Below are positions 31,910 through 40,612 of a stretch of 64,000 nt of DNA, piece by piece. Each line of letters opens with the position of its first letter. Position 1 is the first letter of the stretch. The DNA lies in contig KB906733.1 of NCBI GenBank assembly GCA_000381585.1, positions 945,378 through 1,009,377 of the forward strand, read 5' to 3'. Source of the DNA: Acidobacteriaceae bacterium KBS 83 (GTDB lineage: Bacteria > Acidobacteriota > Terriglobia > Terriglobales > Acidobacteriaceae). Made by a program: the position numbers and the translations under genes. The notes under the pieces were generated by a model that was given only the letters and a program-made list of their open reading frames with translations, had not been told where the DNA came from and searched no databases.

Positions 31910-34069
31910 CTACTTCACCTTCGCGCCGAGGGGCACGTCTTCGAGAAAACTGGCGAGCACGGCCTTGCCTCCTTCGATGGAGCCGGCAAGCAGCATTCCA
32001 TTCGATTCGAGACCGCGCATCTTGCGGGGCGCGAGGTTCGCGACGACGATCACCTTGCGGCCGATCAGAGATTCGGGCTCGTAGGATTCGGCAATGCCCG
32101 CGAGGATCTGGCGCGTCTCCGAGCCGAGATCGACTTCGAGGCGCAACAGCTTGTCCGCCTTGGGTACGCGCTCGGCGACCTTCACCTGTGCGACGCGCAG
32201 CTCAACCTTGGTGAAGTCGTCGATCGTGATCTGTCCGGGCACCGCGGCGGGAGTGCTTACAGTCGCAGGAGTGCTCGGTGTTTCGACAGCTAGCGGCTTC
32301 GGGCCCGCTTCGGGAGCGGTTGTGTCTGCTTTCTCGGCAGGCTTATCGGTCGGAGCGTTCGACGTCGGGCTAGTGGCGGACGGCTCCACGCGAACCGTGG
32401 GGATGGAGGACAGCGCCTGCTCAAGCGCGCTCTGCGGGCGATTCTCTTCGATCTCTTTCATGCGGGTGACTGCATCCTTTTCTGCGCGGGGGAAAAGCGG
32501 TGTTTCAATTTTTGGACCCAACTCAGCCCCTAAATTCCATTGACCCCATCGGAGGCTCGCTGCGTCGAACTCGTTGATTTTTCCCAACCCAAGCTGCTGC
32601 CATACTGTTTTAGCTGCTTCAGGAATGACCGGTTGCACGAGAGCAGTGATGATTCGAATCGCCTCAACCGCGTTGTAGAGTATCTCGTCCAATTCCGGGG
32701 TCGGGCCAAGCACCGTGCCCTGCTGTTTGATGAGCTTCCAGGGCGTTGTTCGAGTGAGATAGCCATCTGTGGCAGCGACCAACTCCCAGATTCGCTCGAG
32801 GCCGCGAGAAAACTCAAAGTTATCGAAGTAGCGACGCGTGTCTGCGATGACTTCTTCTACCAGTCGAGATAAGTCGCTGGCCGGTGCTTTACGTTGAGGG
32901 CTCGCCGACTTTTCCGAAGGTCGGCCCTCTGTATGCGAGTGTGCGTAAACGCTGCGTACCATGGCCAGCGTGCGGCTGACCAGGTTGCCATAGCCATTGG
33001 CGAGGTCGCCATTGTAGCGCTGGACCAGCGCGTCGAAGGTGAAGTTTCCATCCTGGCCGAAGACGACCTCGCGCAGCAGGAAGTAGCGCAGCGCATCGTT
33101 GCCGAGCACATCGTGGATGGTTTCGGCGCGCACCACGTTGCCGCGCGACTTCGACATCTTGTTCTGGTCGAAGAGCAGCCAGCCGTGCGCGAAGATCGAT
33201 TTGGGCAGCGGCAACCCGGCAGCCATCAGAACCGCGGGCCAGTAGACGCAATGGAAGCGCGAGATTTCCTTGCCGATGATGTGCAGCGGCGCTCCTTCAG
33301 CGCGCAGGCGATCGTCAGCCCAAAAGCGCTGATATTTCGAGTCATCTGCTGAGCCCCAGCCGAGCGCGGTGATGTAGTTGGCGAGCGCGTCCATCCAAAC
33401 ATAGATCACGTGCTTCTCATCGCCGGGGAAGGGAATGCCCCAGGAGAAGCTGGGGCGGCTGATAGAGAGATCGCGCAGGCCGCCCCGTACGAAGGAGAGC
33501 ACCTCGTTGCGGCGCGTCTCGGGCCGGATGAAGTCGGGTTGCTCTTCGTACAGTTCGAGCAGCTTGCGCTCGAAGGCGGAGAGCTTGAAGAAATAGTTCT
33601 CCTCGGTCACCGTCTCGGTAATACGGCCGCAGTCCGGACATGGCTCCCCGGGACCGACATCGACCCACGCCTCGTCGGAGACGCAGTACTGGCCAGTATA
33701 GGTGCCCTTGTAAATGTACCCGCGCTCCTTGAGCAGCGTGAAGAGTCGCTGCACGCCCTGCTTGTGGCGCGGCTCGGTGGTGCGGATGAAGCCGTCATTG
33801 GTTAACTCGAGCGTCTTCCACAGCGCCCGGAACTCCTCCGAGACCTTGTCCACGAACTCCTGTGGCGTGCAGTTCGTCGCTTTGGCGGAGCGCTCGATCT
33901 TCTGCCCGTGTTCGTCGGTTCCGGTGAGAAAGAAGACGTCGAAGCCTTGGGCGCGCTTGTAACGCGCGATCGTGTCGGTAACGATGGTCGAGTACGCGGT
34001 GCCGAGGTGCGGTCGCGCGTTCACGTAGTAAATCGGCGTAGTCAGGTAGTAGGGTGGGCGATCAGGCAT
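31910..34069 (-). CDS. metG: Methionyl-tRNA synthetase
   Basis: A 719-residue class I synthetase. The HIGH motif is HLGT (21-24) and KMSKS is at 304-308. A zinc knuckle contains C129 with CPDC (144-147). An anticodon-binding helix bundle follows. A Pro/Thr-rich linker (about 555-615) leads to a C-terminal Trbp111/EMAP-II tRNA-binding domain starting ITIDDFTKVELRVAQV. Dimeric full-length form. The portion encoded at about 32500-32880 (anticodon-binding region) uses visibly more A/T-ending codons than the rest. First gene of a five-gene leftward run; divergent from argS. Confidence 0.95.
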   Translation of the reverse strand: MPDRPPYYLTTPIYYVNARPHLGTAYSTIVTDTIARYKRAQGFDVFFLTGTDEHGQKIERSAKATNCTPQEFVDKVSEEFRALWKTLELTNDGFIRTTEPRHKQGVQRLFTLLKERGYIYKGTYTGQYCVSDEAWVDVGPGEPCPDCGRITETVTEENYFFKLSAFERKLLELYEEQPDFIRPETRRNEVLSFVRGGLRDLSISRPSFSWGIPFPGDEKHVIYVWMDALANYITALGWGSADDSKYQRFWADDRLRAEGAPLHIIGKEISRFHCVYWPAVLMAAGLPLPKSIFAHGWLLFDQNKMSKSRGNVVRAETIHDVLGNDALRYFLLREVVFGQDGNFTFDALVQRYNGDLANGYGNLVSRTLAMVRSVYAHSHTEGRPSEKSASPQRKAPASDLSRLVEEVIADTRRYFDNFEFSRGLERIWELVAATDGYLTRTTPWKLIKQQGTVLGPTPELDEILYNAVEAIRIITALVQPVIPEAAKTVWQQLGLGKINEFDAASLRWGQWNLGAELGPKIETPLFPRAEKDAVTRMKEIEENRPQSALEQALSSIPTVRVEPSATSPTSNAPTDKPAEKADTTAPEAGPKPLAVETPSTPATVSTPAAVPGQITIDDFTKVELRVAQVKVAERVPKADKLLRLEVDLGSETRQILAGIAESYEPESLIGRKVIVVANLAPRKMRGLESNGMLLAGSIEGGKAVLASFLEDVPLGAKVK

Positions 34070-34253
34070 TAGCAGGCTGGACTTTCCGGCAATTGCGCTT
34101 GCGGCAGGACGACGAGACTACTTTTTATCTTAGGTGTGCTGCCGGGGTGCGTCAAACGGGCGAGCGCATCGTGCTCTGCTAGAATCGGCAATAAAATCAA
34201 GGCTTTCGCGGACTCATGCCGCGGCCCGCTAGGACCCTCCACTGTACAGAGAC

Positions 34254-36248
34254 ATGCAACAAGTTTTGCGCCAGCGACTGCGCAGCATTCTGCTCGAACG
34301 GTACGGCGACACGGTCGCGTCCGTAGCAGACAGGTTCAATATTGAGCAGCCGCCGCAGGTAGCTTTGGGTGATTACGCAACGCCGGTGGCCTTCGAGCTG
34401 GCGCGCCCTCTCCGTCGCTCGCCCAAGCAGATTGCCGCGGAGTTGCTGGAGTCGCTGAACAGCCAGCCGCTTGCCGGATTTGCGAGTTTTGAAGTTGCTG
34501 GCGCGGGCTACCTGAATGCGCGGCTCGATCGTGGCGCGGCGCTGACGGCGATTGCCAAGGCGCAAGAGGATGCCGACTTCGGTGCCGGCGTGCACTCGCT
34601 GGTAGAGCACACGAGTATCAACCCGAACAAAGCCGCTCACGTCGGGCATCTGCGCAATGCGATCCTGGGCGACACTTTTGTGCGCCTTCTGCGTGCCGCC
34701 GGACAGCGGGTCGATGTGCAGAACTACATCGACAACACAGGCGTGCAGGTTGCGGATGTGGTTGTCGGCCTGATGCACCTCGAAAACCTCTCGCAGGAGC
34801 AGATCGCGACGCTCTTCCGCGAGCTGGCAGCGCGCAACGAGCGGCTGGATTACTACTGCTGGGATGTCTACGCCAGGGTGTCTGCCTGGTACGACGCCGT
34901 GGATGACCCGGAAGAAAAGGCGAATCGTCGCGCCCTGAGGCTGGGCACGCTGCACGCCATCGAGGCCGGCGGAAATGAGATTGCCGCAGCGGCAGATACG
35001 ATTTCGACCGCGGTATTGCGCCGGCATCTGGAGACGATGCTGCGTCTGGACATCGAATACGACTTCCTGCCGCGGGAGAGCGAGATCCTGCGCCTACACT
35101 TCTGGGAACTGGCCTTCACCCAACTGAAGGAACGCGGCGTGGTGTATCTCGAACGGGAAGGAAAGAACAAGGGATGCTGGGTGATGCGGCGCGCCGGTAC
35201 AGATGGTGCAAGTCCGGACGGCTCACCGGATGAGGATGCCAAGGTCATCGTGCGCTCGAACGGCACCGTGACCTACGTCGGCAAGGACATTGCCTATCAC
35301 CTGTGGAAGTTTGGCCTGCTTGGTCGCGACTTCGGCTATCGCCGCTTCTTTGAATATCCGGAACGCACCTGCTGGATCTCCGCCGAGCATGGCGAGCGGG
35401 AACACCCGCACTTCGGGGGCGCCGAGGCCATCTACAACGTCATCGATTCGCGGCAGGCCGATCCGCAGTCAAACGTGATCGAGGCGCTGCGCGGCATGGG
35501 ATATACCGGCGCAGCGGACCGGTACGTGCACTTCTCCTACGAAATGGTGGCCCTTACGCCGCGGTGTGCCGAGGAACTGGGCTACACGCTGTCGGATGAA
35601 GACCGCAGCCGCGCGTACATCGAGGTGTCGGGCCGCAAAGGCTTCGGCGTGAAGGCGGACGATTTGATCGACCGCCTTATCGAGGCGGCGAGGTCGGAGG
35701 TCGACTCGCGGCATCCGGAACTGAACGATGGGGAGCGGCGAAAGATCGGGACCAGCATCGCCATCGGCGCGCTGCGCTACTTCATGCTGAAGTACACGCG
35801 CAATTCCGTGATCGCCTTCGACTTCCACGATGCGCTCAGCTTCGAGGGCGAGACCGGGCCATATGTGCAGTACGCCGTGGTGCGGGTGCGCAGCATCTTC
35901 CGCAAAGGCCGCACGACGAGCGCGGCTGCGCTGGCCGCGGTCGATGGCGCTGCGCTCAGAAAGTATGTTGAGAGCGAGGAAGGCGGCGACATCTGGGAGT
36001 TGTGGCAGACCGCGTCCAGGACCTCGCTGGTGCTGGAGCAGTGCATCGCTACGGCGGAGCCGGCCTACCTGGCAAAGCATGCCTTCCTGCTTGCCCAGCA
36101 GTTCAACAACTTCTATCACCGCTTCCACATCCTGACCGAAACCGATGAAGCGCGGAAGCAACTGCTATTGGCAACTGCAGCGGTTGCAGAACGCGAGCTG
36201 ATCCGCGTGCTGGACTGGTTGGGAATCGACGCGCCGGAAGTGATGTAA
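34254..36248 (+). CDS. argS: Arginyl-tRNA synthetase
   Basis: A 664-residue class I synthetase. The N-terminal Add-1 domain (1-105) precedes the HVGH signature (129-132, in SINPNKAAHVGHLRNAILGD). The DALR anticodon-binding domain forms the C terminus (from about 550, NFYHRFHIL). It is longer than usual (about 560-600). Part of the excess is a Gly/Asp/Pro-rich insert around 310-330 (RRAGTDGASPDGSPDEDAK) in the catalytic domain, a common form in Acidobacteria by my recollection. Weak SD before ATG 34254. Transcribed away from metG; ends convergent to pstS. Confidence 0.94.
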   Translation: MQQVLRQRLRSILLERYGDTVASVADRFNIEQPPQVALGDYATPVAFELARPLRRSPKQIAAELLESLNSQPLAGFASFEVAGAGYLNARLDRGAALTAIAKAQEDADFGAGVHSLVEHTSINPNKAAHVGHLRNAILGDTFVRLLRAAGQRVDVQNYIDNTGVQVADVVVGLMHLENLSQEQIATLFRELAARNERLDYYCWDVYARVSAWYDAVDDPEEKANRRALRLGTLHAIEAGGNEIAAAADTISTAVLRRHLETMLRLDIEYDFLPRESEILRLHFWELAFTQLKERGVVYLEREGKNKGCWVMRRAGTDGASPDGSPDEDAKVIVRSNGTVTYVGKDIAYHLWKFGLLGRDFGYRRFFEYPERTCWISAEHGEREHPHFGGAEAIYNVIDSRQADPQSNVIEALRGMGYTGAADRYVHFSYEMVALTPRCAEELGYTLSDEDRSRAYIEVSGRKGFGVKADDLIDRLIEAARSEVDSRHPELNDGERRKIGTSIAIGALRYFMLKYTRNSVIAFDFHDALSFEGETGPYVQYAVVRVRSIFRKGRTTSAAALAAVDGAALRKYVESEEGGDIWELWQTASRTSLVLEQCIATAEPAYLAKHAFLLAQQFNNFYHRFHILTETDEARKQLLLATAAVAERELIRVLDWLGIDAPEVM

Positions 36249-36354
36249 AGGCGGGAGACCACGACAGATAGCTTCAGCCAAAAGCAGACAAACGGCCGAA
36301 GGGGGTGCTCTCCCTGTCTGCCGTTCTCTCGTGTCGTCTGAAGTTGTCTTGCCG

Positions 36355-37404
36355 TTACTGCAGTGGCTTGCCCTCTGCCGTCAACTCGTTCAGCAAGTTC
36401 AAGTCGTTTTGCTTTACGCCGTCAGGCAATGGGGCGTAGTTGAGCGAAGTGGCTACGCTCTGCCCGTCGGTCACGATGTACTTGATGAAATCCTTCAGTG
36501 CCTGACGCTTCTCCACGTCGACGCCGTCCTTCGGGACGATGAGGAAGGTGAGCCCAGCGATCGGATAGGCTTCGCTCGCGCCGGCGGGCGGGTTCACGAT
36601 AGGGACGCGCGGGTCCTGCTGAAGCTGGTTCGCGAAGCCATTGATGGCTGCCGTCGTGCTCTGAGGACTGGGCAGCACATAATGGCCGGCCTGATTTTCG
36701 ATGGCAGCAACCGGCAGATTGTTCTGCTGCGCATAGGTCAATTCGACATATCCGATCGAGCCGGGGGTCTGGCGAAGCTGGCCGGTCACGCCTTCGCTGC
36801 CCTTGCCGCCGTTGCCGGCGGGCCAGTTCACCTGCGTGCCTTTGCCCACCTTGGTGGCCCAGTCCTTGCTGACCTCAAACAGATAGCTGGTGAAGATGGC
36901 GCTGGTGCCGCTGCTCTCCGCGCGATGGACCACTGCAATACCGGTCTTTGGCAGATCCACGCCGGGGTTCGCGGCCTTGATGACGGGATCCTGCCAGTTT
37001 TTGATGGTGCCAAGGAAGATGCCGGCCAGCGCCGCCGCCGAAAGGTGCAACGGCTGCTTCAGTTCCGGCAGGTTGTAGGTGATGCAGACCGGACCGGCCG
37101 ACTCCGGGAATTGCAGCATGGGCTTCATCTGCCCAAGCTGCTGGTCGGTAAGCGCTGCATCCGATGCGCCGAAGTCCACCGTACCCGCCTTCACCTGCTG
37201 GATGCCGCCGCCGGACCCGATCGACTGGTAGTTGATCTGAACAGTCTTGTGTGCCCGCTGGTACTCCGCCGCCCAGCGGCCCATGGCCGGATTGATGAAT
37301 GTGCTGCCCGCGCCGGAAATCTTCGTGGTCTTGGTGGTGTTGCAGGCGGTGAGGGTAAGAAGTGCTGTAGCGGCGGCGAGAATCGCCTTCGTGCTGGCTG
37401 TCAC
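36355..37404 (-). CDS. pstS: Phosphate ABC transporter substrate-binding lipoprotein
   Basis: A 349-residue phosphate-binding protein. GTG 37404 is taken as start because AGGAG lies nine bases before it and it gives a proper lipoprotein signal ending LLTLTA-C21. The mature protein has the PstS landmarks: ISGAGSTFINPAMGRWAAEY, the phosphate loop SIGSGGGIQQV, DFGASDAALT, VVHRAESSGTS and GSIGYVELTYA. It delivers phosphate to the PstCAB permease, whose genes are not in the window. I could not find a convincing Pho box upstream. It is convergent with argS. Confidence 0.93.
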   Translation of the reverse strand: MTASTKAILAAATALLTLTACNTTKTTKISGAGSTFINPAMGRWAAEYQRAHKTVQINYQSIGSGGGIQQVKAGTVDFGASDAALTDQQLGQMKPMLQFPESAGPVCITYNLPELKQPLHLSAAALAGIFLGTIKNWQDPVIKAANPGVDLPKTGIAVVHRAESSGTSAIFTSYLFEVSKDWATKVGKGTQVNWPAGNGGKGSEGVTGQLRQTPGSIGYVELTYAQQNNLPVAAIENQAGHYVLPSPQSTTAAINGFANQLQQDPRVPIVNPPAGASEAYPIAGLTFLIVPKDGVDVEKRQALKDFIKYIVTDGQSVATSLNYAPLPDGVKQNDLNLLNELTAEGKPLQ

Positions 37405-37569
37405 GTTCGAGGTCTCCTGGTTTCGATCATCTGATGTCGCGTCAGTGAGATTCGTCGATTTCAACTGCAGGCGAGCATCCGTCCAAATGAGGAATGAATT
37501 TACCGATGCGCTGTCGCAATTGGCAACGGGGCCGGAATCCCCAGATTCCTAGATACCAGAGGTAAATTT

Positions 37570-38130
37570 ATGAGCGGTGAGTTAAAGGGACGTAAAATCG
37601 CCATTCTGGCGACGGATGGGTTCGAGCAGGTAGAGCTGACCGACCCTAAGAAATACGTCGAAGCCGCCGGGGCCAGCACCGAGGTGCTGAGTGTCAAGGA
37701 CGGCTCGATTAAAGGCTGGAAGTTCACCGACTGGGGCGACAGCGTCCGGGTCGACAGGCTCGTCGGCAAGGCCAATGTCGACGATTACGATGCGCTGATT
37801 CTCCCCGGCGGGCAGATCAATCCGGACAGGCTGCGGATGGAGAAGCCGGCGGTCGAGTTCGTCAAGAAATTTGTGGCGACGGGCAAGCCGGTAGCGGCCA
37901 TCTGCCATGGCCCCTGGATGCTGATCGAAGCCGGCGTGGTGAAGGGAAAGAACGTTACGTCATGGCCCTCGATCCACACCGACCTGGTAAACGCAGGCGC
38001 GAAATGGGTGGACAGGGAAGTGGTGGAGGACGGAAACCTGATCACCAGCCGCAAGCCCGACGACATTCCGGCGTTCAGCAAGAAGTTAACTGAAGTCGTA
38101 GCGAAGAGCCCGCAGCACGCTCACGCCTGA
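37570..38130 (+). CDS. DJ-1/PfpI family protein (glyoxalase/deglycase-like)
   Basis: A 186-residue single-domain class I glutamine-amidotransferase-like protein of the PfpI/YhbO type. The nucleophilic elbow AAICHGPWML carries the catalytic Cys. The Glu partner is in FEQVELTDP, and the His follows the Cys directly as in PfpI. Relatives protect against methylglyoxal and oxidative damage or have weak protease activity. SD-like AGAGG lies about nine bases before ATG 37570. It stands alone between pstS (divergent) and pepA (convergent). Confidence 0.9.
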   Translation: MSGELKGRKIAILATDGFEQVELTDPKKYVEAAGASTEVLSVKDGSIKGWKFTDWGDSVRVDRLVGKANVDDYDALILPGGQINPDRLRMEKPAVEFVKKFVATGKPVAAICHGPWMLIEAGVVKGKNVTSWPSIHTDLVNAGAKWVDREVVEDGNLITSRKPDDIPAFSKKLTEVVAKSPQHAHA

Positions 38131-38216
38131 CAGAAATTGAACTCTCCCCACAAACCGATCGTGGCGGGAGAAGCTTGACAAGCGCTCGCCGCCACCGATC
38201 GAAGAATTACTGAAAT

Positions 38217-39719
38217 TCAGGCGTACGAACGCACCCACTCGGTGATGCTGCGCACCCCGATGCCCGTTGGCCCAGACGCGATCCACGGCTTCGCATCGTC
38301 GTTCCAGGCAAGAGCCGCGATATCCAGGTGCAGCCACGGTGTCTCGCCGACGAATTCTTTCAGGAACATTGCCGCGGTGACGGCGCCGCCGTAGCGTCCG
38401 CCGGTGTTCTTGATGTCCCCGATCTGGGAGACGATCTGCTCGCGGTACTCATCTTCGATGGGCAGCCGCCAGAAGCGCTCACCGGACTGCTCTATCGCTC
38501 GCGTGAAGTGCGCGTACTCGTCATCGTTGTTGGAAAAGACGCCGCCGTTGATCTGCCCCAGCGCGACGGCGACTGCTCCGGTCAGGGTTGCGGCGTTGAT
38601 CAGATGGGTCGCGCCGAGCTGCTGCGCGTAGTGCAGCCCGTCGGCAAGCACAAGGCGGCCTTCCGCGTCAGTATTGATGATCTCGATGGTCTTGCCGGAC
38701 ATCGCGGTTAAGACATCGCCCGGCCGGTAAGCCTTCCCGCCAGGCATGTTTTCTGTCGAGCAGATGACGGCCACCACCCGCACCTTAGGTTTGAGTTGCG
38801 CGATAGCGCGCATCGCCGCGATCATGGCCGCGCCGCCCGCCATGTCGTACTTCATCTTCTCCATATTGTCGGCGGGCTTGATGGAGATGCCGCCGGTGTC
38901 GAAGGTGATCCCCTTGCCCACCAGCCCGAGCACCGGGCCGTCCTTCGGAGCGTCTGCCGGCTCATAGCGCAGCACGATCAGCGCAGGTGGCTCGGCCGAG
39001 CCCTGCGCTACCCCGAGAAAGGCACCCATCTTCAATTCCTTCAGCTTGTCCGTGGAGTGGACCTCGCAGGCGAGACCGTTCTCCTTCGCCATGGCGGCGG
39101 CGCGGCGACCAAATTCGGTCGGAGTGAGCACGTTGCCCGGCTCGTTGATCAGCACGCGGGCGAAGTTCTGCGACTCCGCGATGATGACGCCTTCGTTGAG
39201 ACCGGATTTGTACGCGGATTCCGCTGCTCCCCCGGGTGTCAGCAGCGTGACCGTCTCGACGCTGCGGTCCTTGCGGTCAGAGCGATAGGTGTCCGAATCG
39301 TAGTCGGCCACGACGGCGCCTTCGATGGCCGCGCGCGCCGTGTTGATGGCGGGAAAATCTGTTGCTGTAGGAAGAAGCAGCGCCAGCGAGCGAATGCTGC
39401 GCGGCTTGGCGAAGCGGACGGCGGCGCCGGCCGCCTTGCGCAACTCTGCCATGGTCGGCTTGGCCACTCCGACAATCAGCAGGCGTGCGGCCTTCAGGCC
39501 CGCAGGCTGGTGCAGCAGCAGCGTCTCACAGCTTCCCGCGGCGAACTCCCGGCCGCTGACCGCTTTCGCGGCGGCGGAGGTCACCGCGTCGTCCGGCGTA
39601 AGCAGCTCAATCTGTGGATCTGCTTTCTTGTCCTTCTTATCGGCCTTGTTGATGGCGAATACGACCAGCATCTCGGTCTCAAAGGACGCGGGGGCGAGCG
39701 ACGACAACTCTGTCTTCAT
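38217..39719 (-). CDS. pepA: Leucyl (cytosol) aminopeptidase PepA
   Basis: A 500-residue M17 aminopeptidase removing N-terminal residues from peptides, with a two-metal centre. The catalytic half carries VGKGITFDTGGISIKP, KYDMAGGAAMIAAM and the signature NTDAEGRLVLADGL. The N-terminal domain is the variable M17 portion. It acts downstream of Lon and ClpP in peptide recycling. It lies 24 bases after smpB on the same strand, so the two are likely co-transcribed. Confidence 0.93.
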   Translation of the reverse strand: MKTELSSLAPASFETEMLVVFAINKADKKDKKADPQIELLTPDDAVTSAAAKAVSGREFAAGSCETLLLHQPAGLKAARLLIVGVAKPTMAELRKAAGAAVRFAKPRSIRSLALLLPTATDFPAINTARAAIEGAVVADYDSDTYRSDRKDRSVETVTLLTPGGAAESAYKSGLNEGVIIAESQNFARVLINEPGNVLTPTEFGRRAAAMAKENGLACEVHSTDKLKELKMGAFLGVAQGSAEPPALIVLRYEPADAPKDGPVLGLVGKGITFDTGGISIKPADNMEKMKYDMAGGAAMIAAMRAIAQLKPKVRVVAVICSTENMPGGKAYRPGDVLTAMSGKTIEIINTDAEGRLVLADGLHYAQQLGATHLINAATLTGAVAVALGQINGGVFSNNDDEYAHFTRAIEQSGERFWRLPIEDEYREQIVSQIGDIKNTGGRYGGAVTAAMFLKEFVGETPWLHLDIAALAWNDDAKPWIASGPTGIGVRSITEWVRSYA

Positions 39720-39743
39720 GGGTCTCCTGGGGGTAAGTAAAGA

Positions 39744-40295
39744 TTATGCAGTGTTGCGGTGCTGGCTGCGGACAATCGCGGCGCGGGCCTCCCGGTCGGC
39801 CTCGCGGCGCTTTACGGTTTCGCGCTTGTCCCAGTCCTGTTTGCCTTTGGCCACGGCCAGCTCGCATTTCACCCGGCCGTGGCGGAAATAAAGCCGGGTG
39901 GGGATGAGCGTATGACCTTTGATCTGCGTCTTTCCCTCGAGTTTCCTTAGCTCATCCCGCTTCAGCAGCAGTTTGCGCGTCCGAACGGACTCGTGATTGC
40001 TGGCATTACCGTGGGAATACGGACCGATATGCGCGTTCAGCAAAAAGGCCTCGCCGTTCTTGATCAATCCGTAGGCGTCCTTCAGGTTGGCTTTGCCTTC
40101 GCGGATGGATTTGACCTCGGTGCCGCGCAGGGCGATGCCGGCCTCGAATTTCTCGAGCAGGAAGTAGTTGTGGCTCGCGGCGCGATTGACCGAGGCGTCC
40201 CGCGCACCGGCGGCAACCGGATCTCGTTCCTTTGTCTTTTGCGGGGCAGTCTTTTGCGGGCTTGCCTGCACAGTGTGGCTGGTCTGCCGGGGCAT
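39744..40295 (-). CDS. smpB: SsrA-binding protein SmpB
   Basis: A 183-residue tmRNA-binding partner that rescues stalled ribosomes and leads tagged proteins to ClpXP and Lon. The core starts NYFLLEKFEAGIALRGTEVK, with IREGKANLKDAYG and GKTQIKGHTLIPTRLYF, and a basic C-terminal tail that enters the A site (KRETVKRREADREAR). Compared with typical SmpB (about 155) it has an extra 30-residue hydrophilic N-terminal extension (PQKTAPQKTKERDP). No ssrA gene was found nearby. Confidence 0.93.
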   Translation of the reverse strand: MPRQTSHTVQASPQKTAPQKTKERDPVAAGARDASVNRAASHNYFLLEKFEAGIALRGTEVKSIREGKANLKDAYGLIKNGEAFLLNAHIGPYSHGNASNHESVRTRKLLLKRDELRKLEGKTQIKGHTLIPTRLYFRHGRVKCELAVAKGKQDWDKRETVKRREADREARAAIVRSQHRNTA

Positions 40296-40612
40296 AGGCG
40301 TAACTCTTATCCTAAAGCATTTTTTTCATCATCACGGAATTCTGCCCATGCTGCAGGCGCGGGATCGCTATCCTCACGGCGAATGTCGCTGGATGAAACT
40401 CCGCCAGACATCCAATTATGGGAAAAACGTCGTCGCAATACACTTACAGGCCAAGATAGCGTTCCGGGTAAATCCGCACTGCTTTGTTATAATCCCGCTT
40501 CAGCGAGCCAGCTCTCGTGAACGCAGGGCGCAAGAGCGCGCTGAGGAGCGTGGATCGAGTCCGTGTTCGGACAGGCCGTGCGAACCGTCGCTTTTTTTAT
40601 CCATGGAGTTTC
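40296..40612. other. Divergent intergenic region between smpB and the secretin gene
   Basis: 317 bases. It holds the probable secretin promoter (40485-40493). I looked for a tmRNA or tRNA because of the smpB neighbour and found no acceptor-stem or T-loop pattern. Otherwise nothing recognised. Confidence 0.4.
40485..40493 (+). promoter_or_regulatory. Extended -10 promoter element before the secretin gene
   Basis: TG-T-TATAAT, a perfect extended -10. No good -35 is present at 16-18 bases, as is allowed for extended -10 promoters. The transcript would have a leader of about 110 bases. Confidence 0.5.

Noticed and set aside
36284-36330. Possible terminator between convergent argS and pstS
   Set aside because: AACGGC/GCCGTT and AGGG/CCCT arms exist but need a large internal loop, and no clear T-run follows, so it was not listed as a terminator.
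36331-37434. 367-codon forward frame opposite pstS
   Set aside because: Antisense shadow; the PstS frame has signal peptide, lipobox and family motifs.
38796-39740. 314-codon forward frame opposite pepA
   Set aside because: Antisense of an unmistakable M17 aminopeptidase gene.
40296-40612. Possible tmRNA (ssrA) next to smpB
   Set aside because: No acceptor-stem pairing, no T-loop GTTCGA pattern and no ANDYALAA-like tag frame were found.
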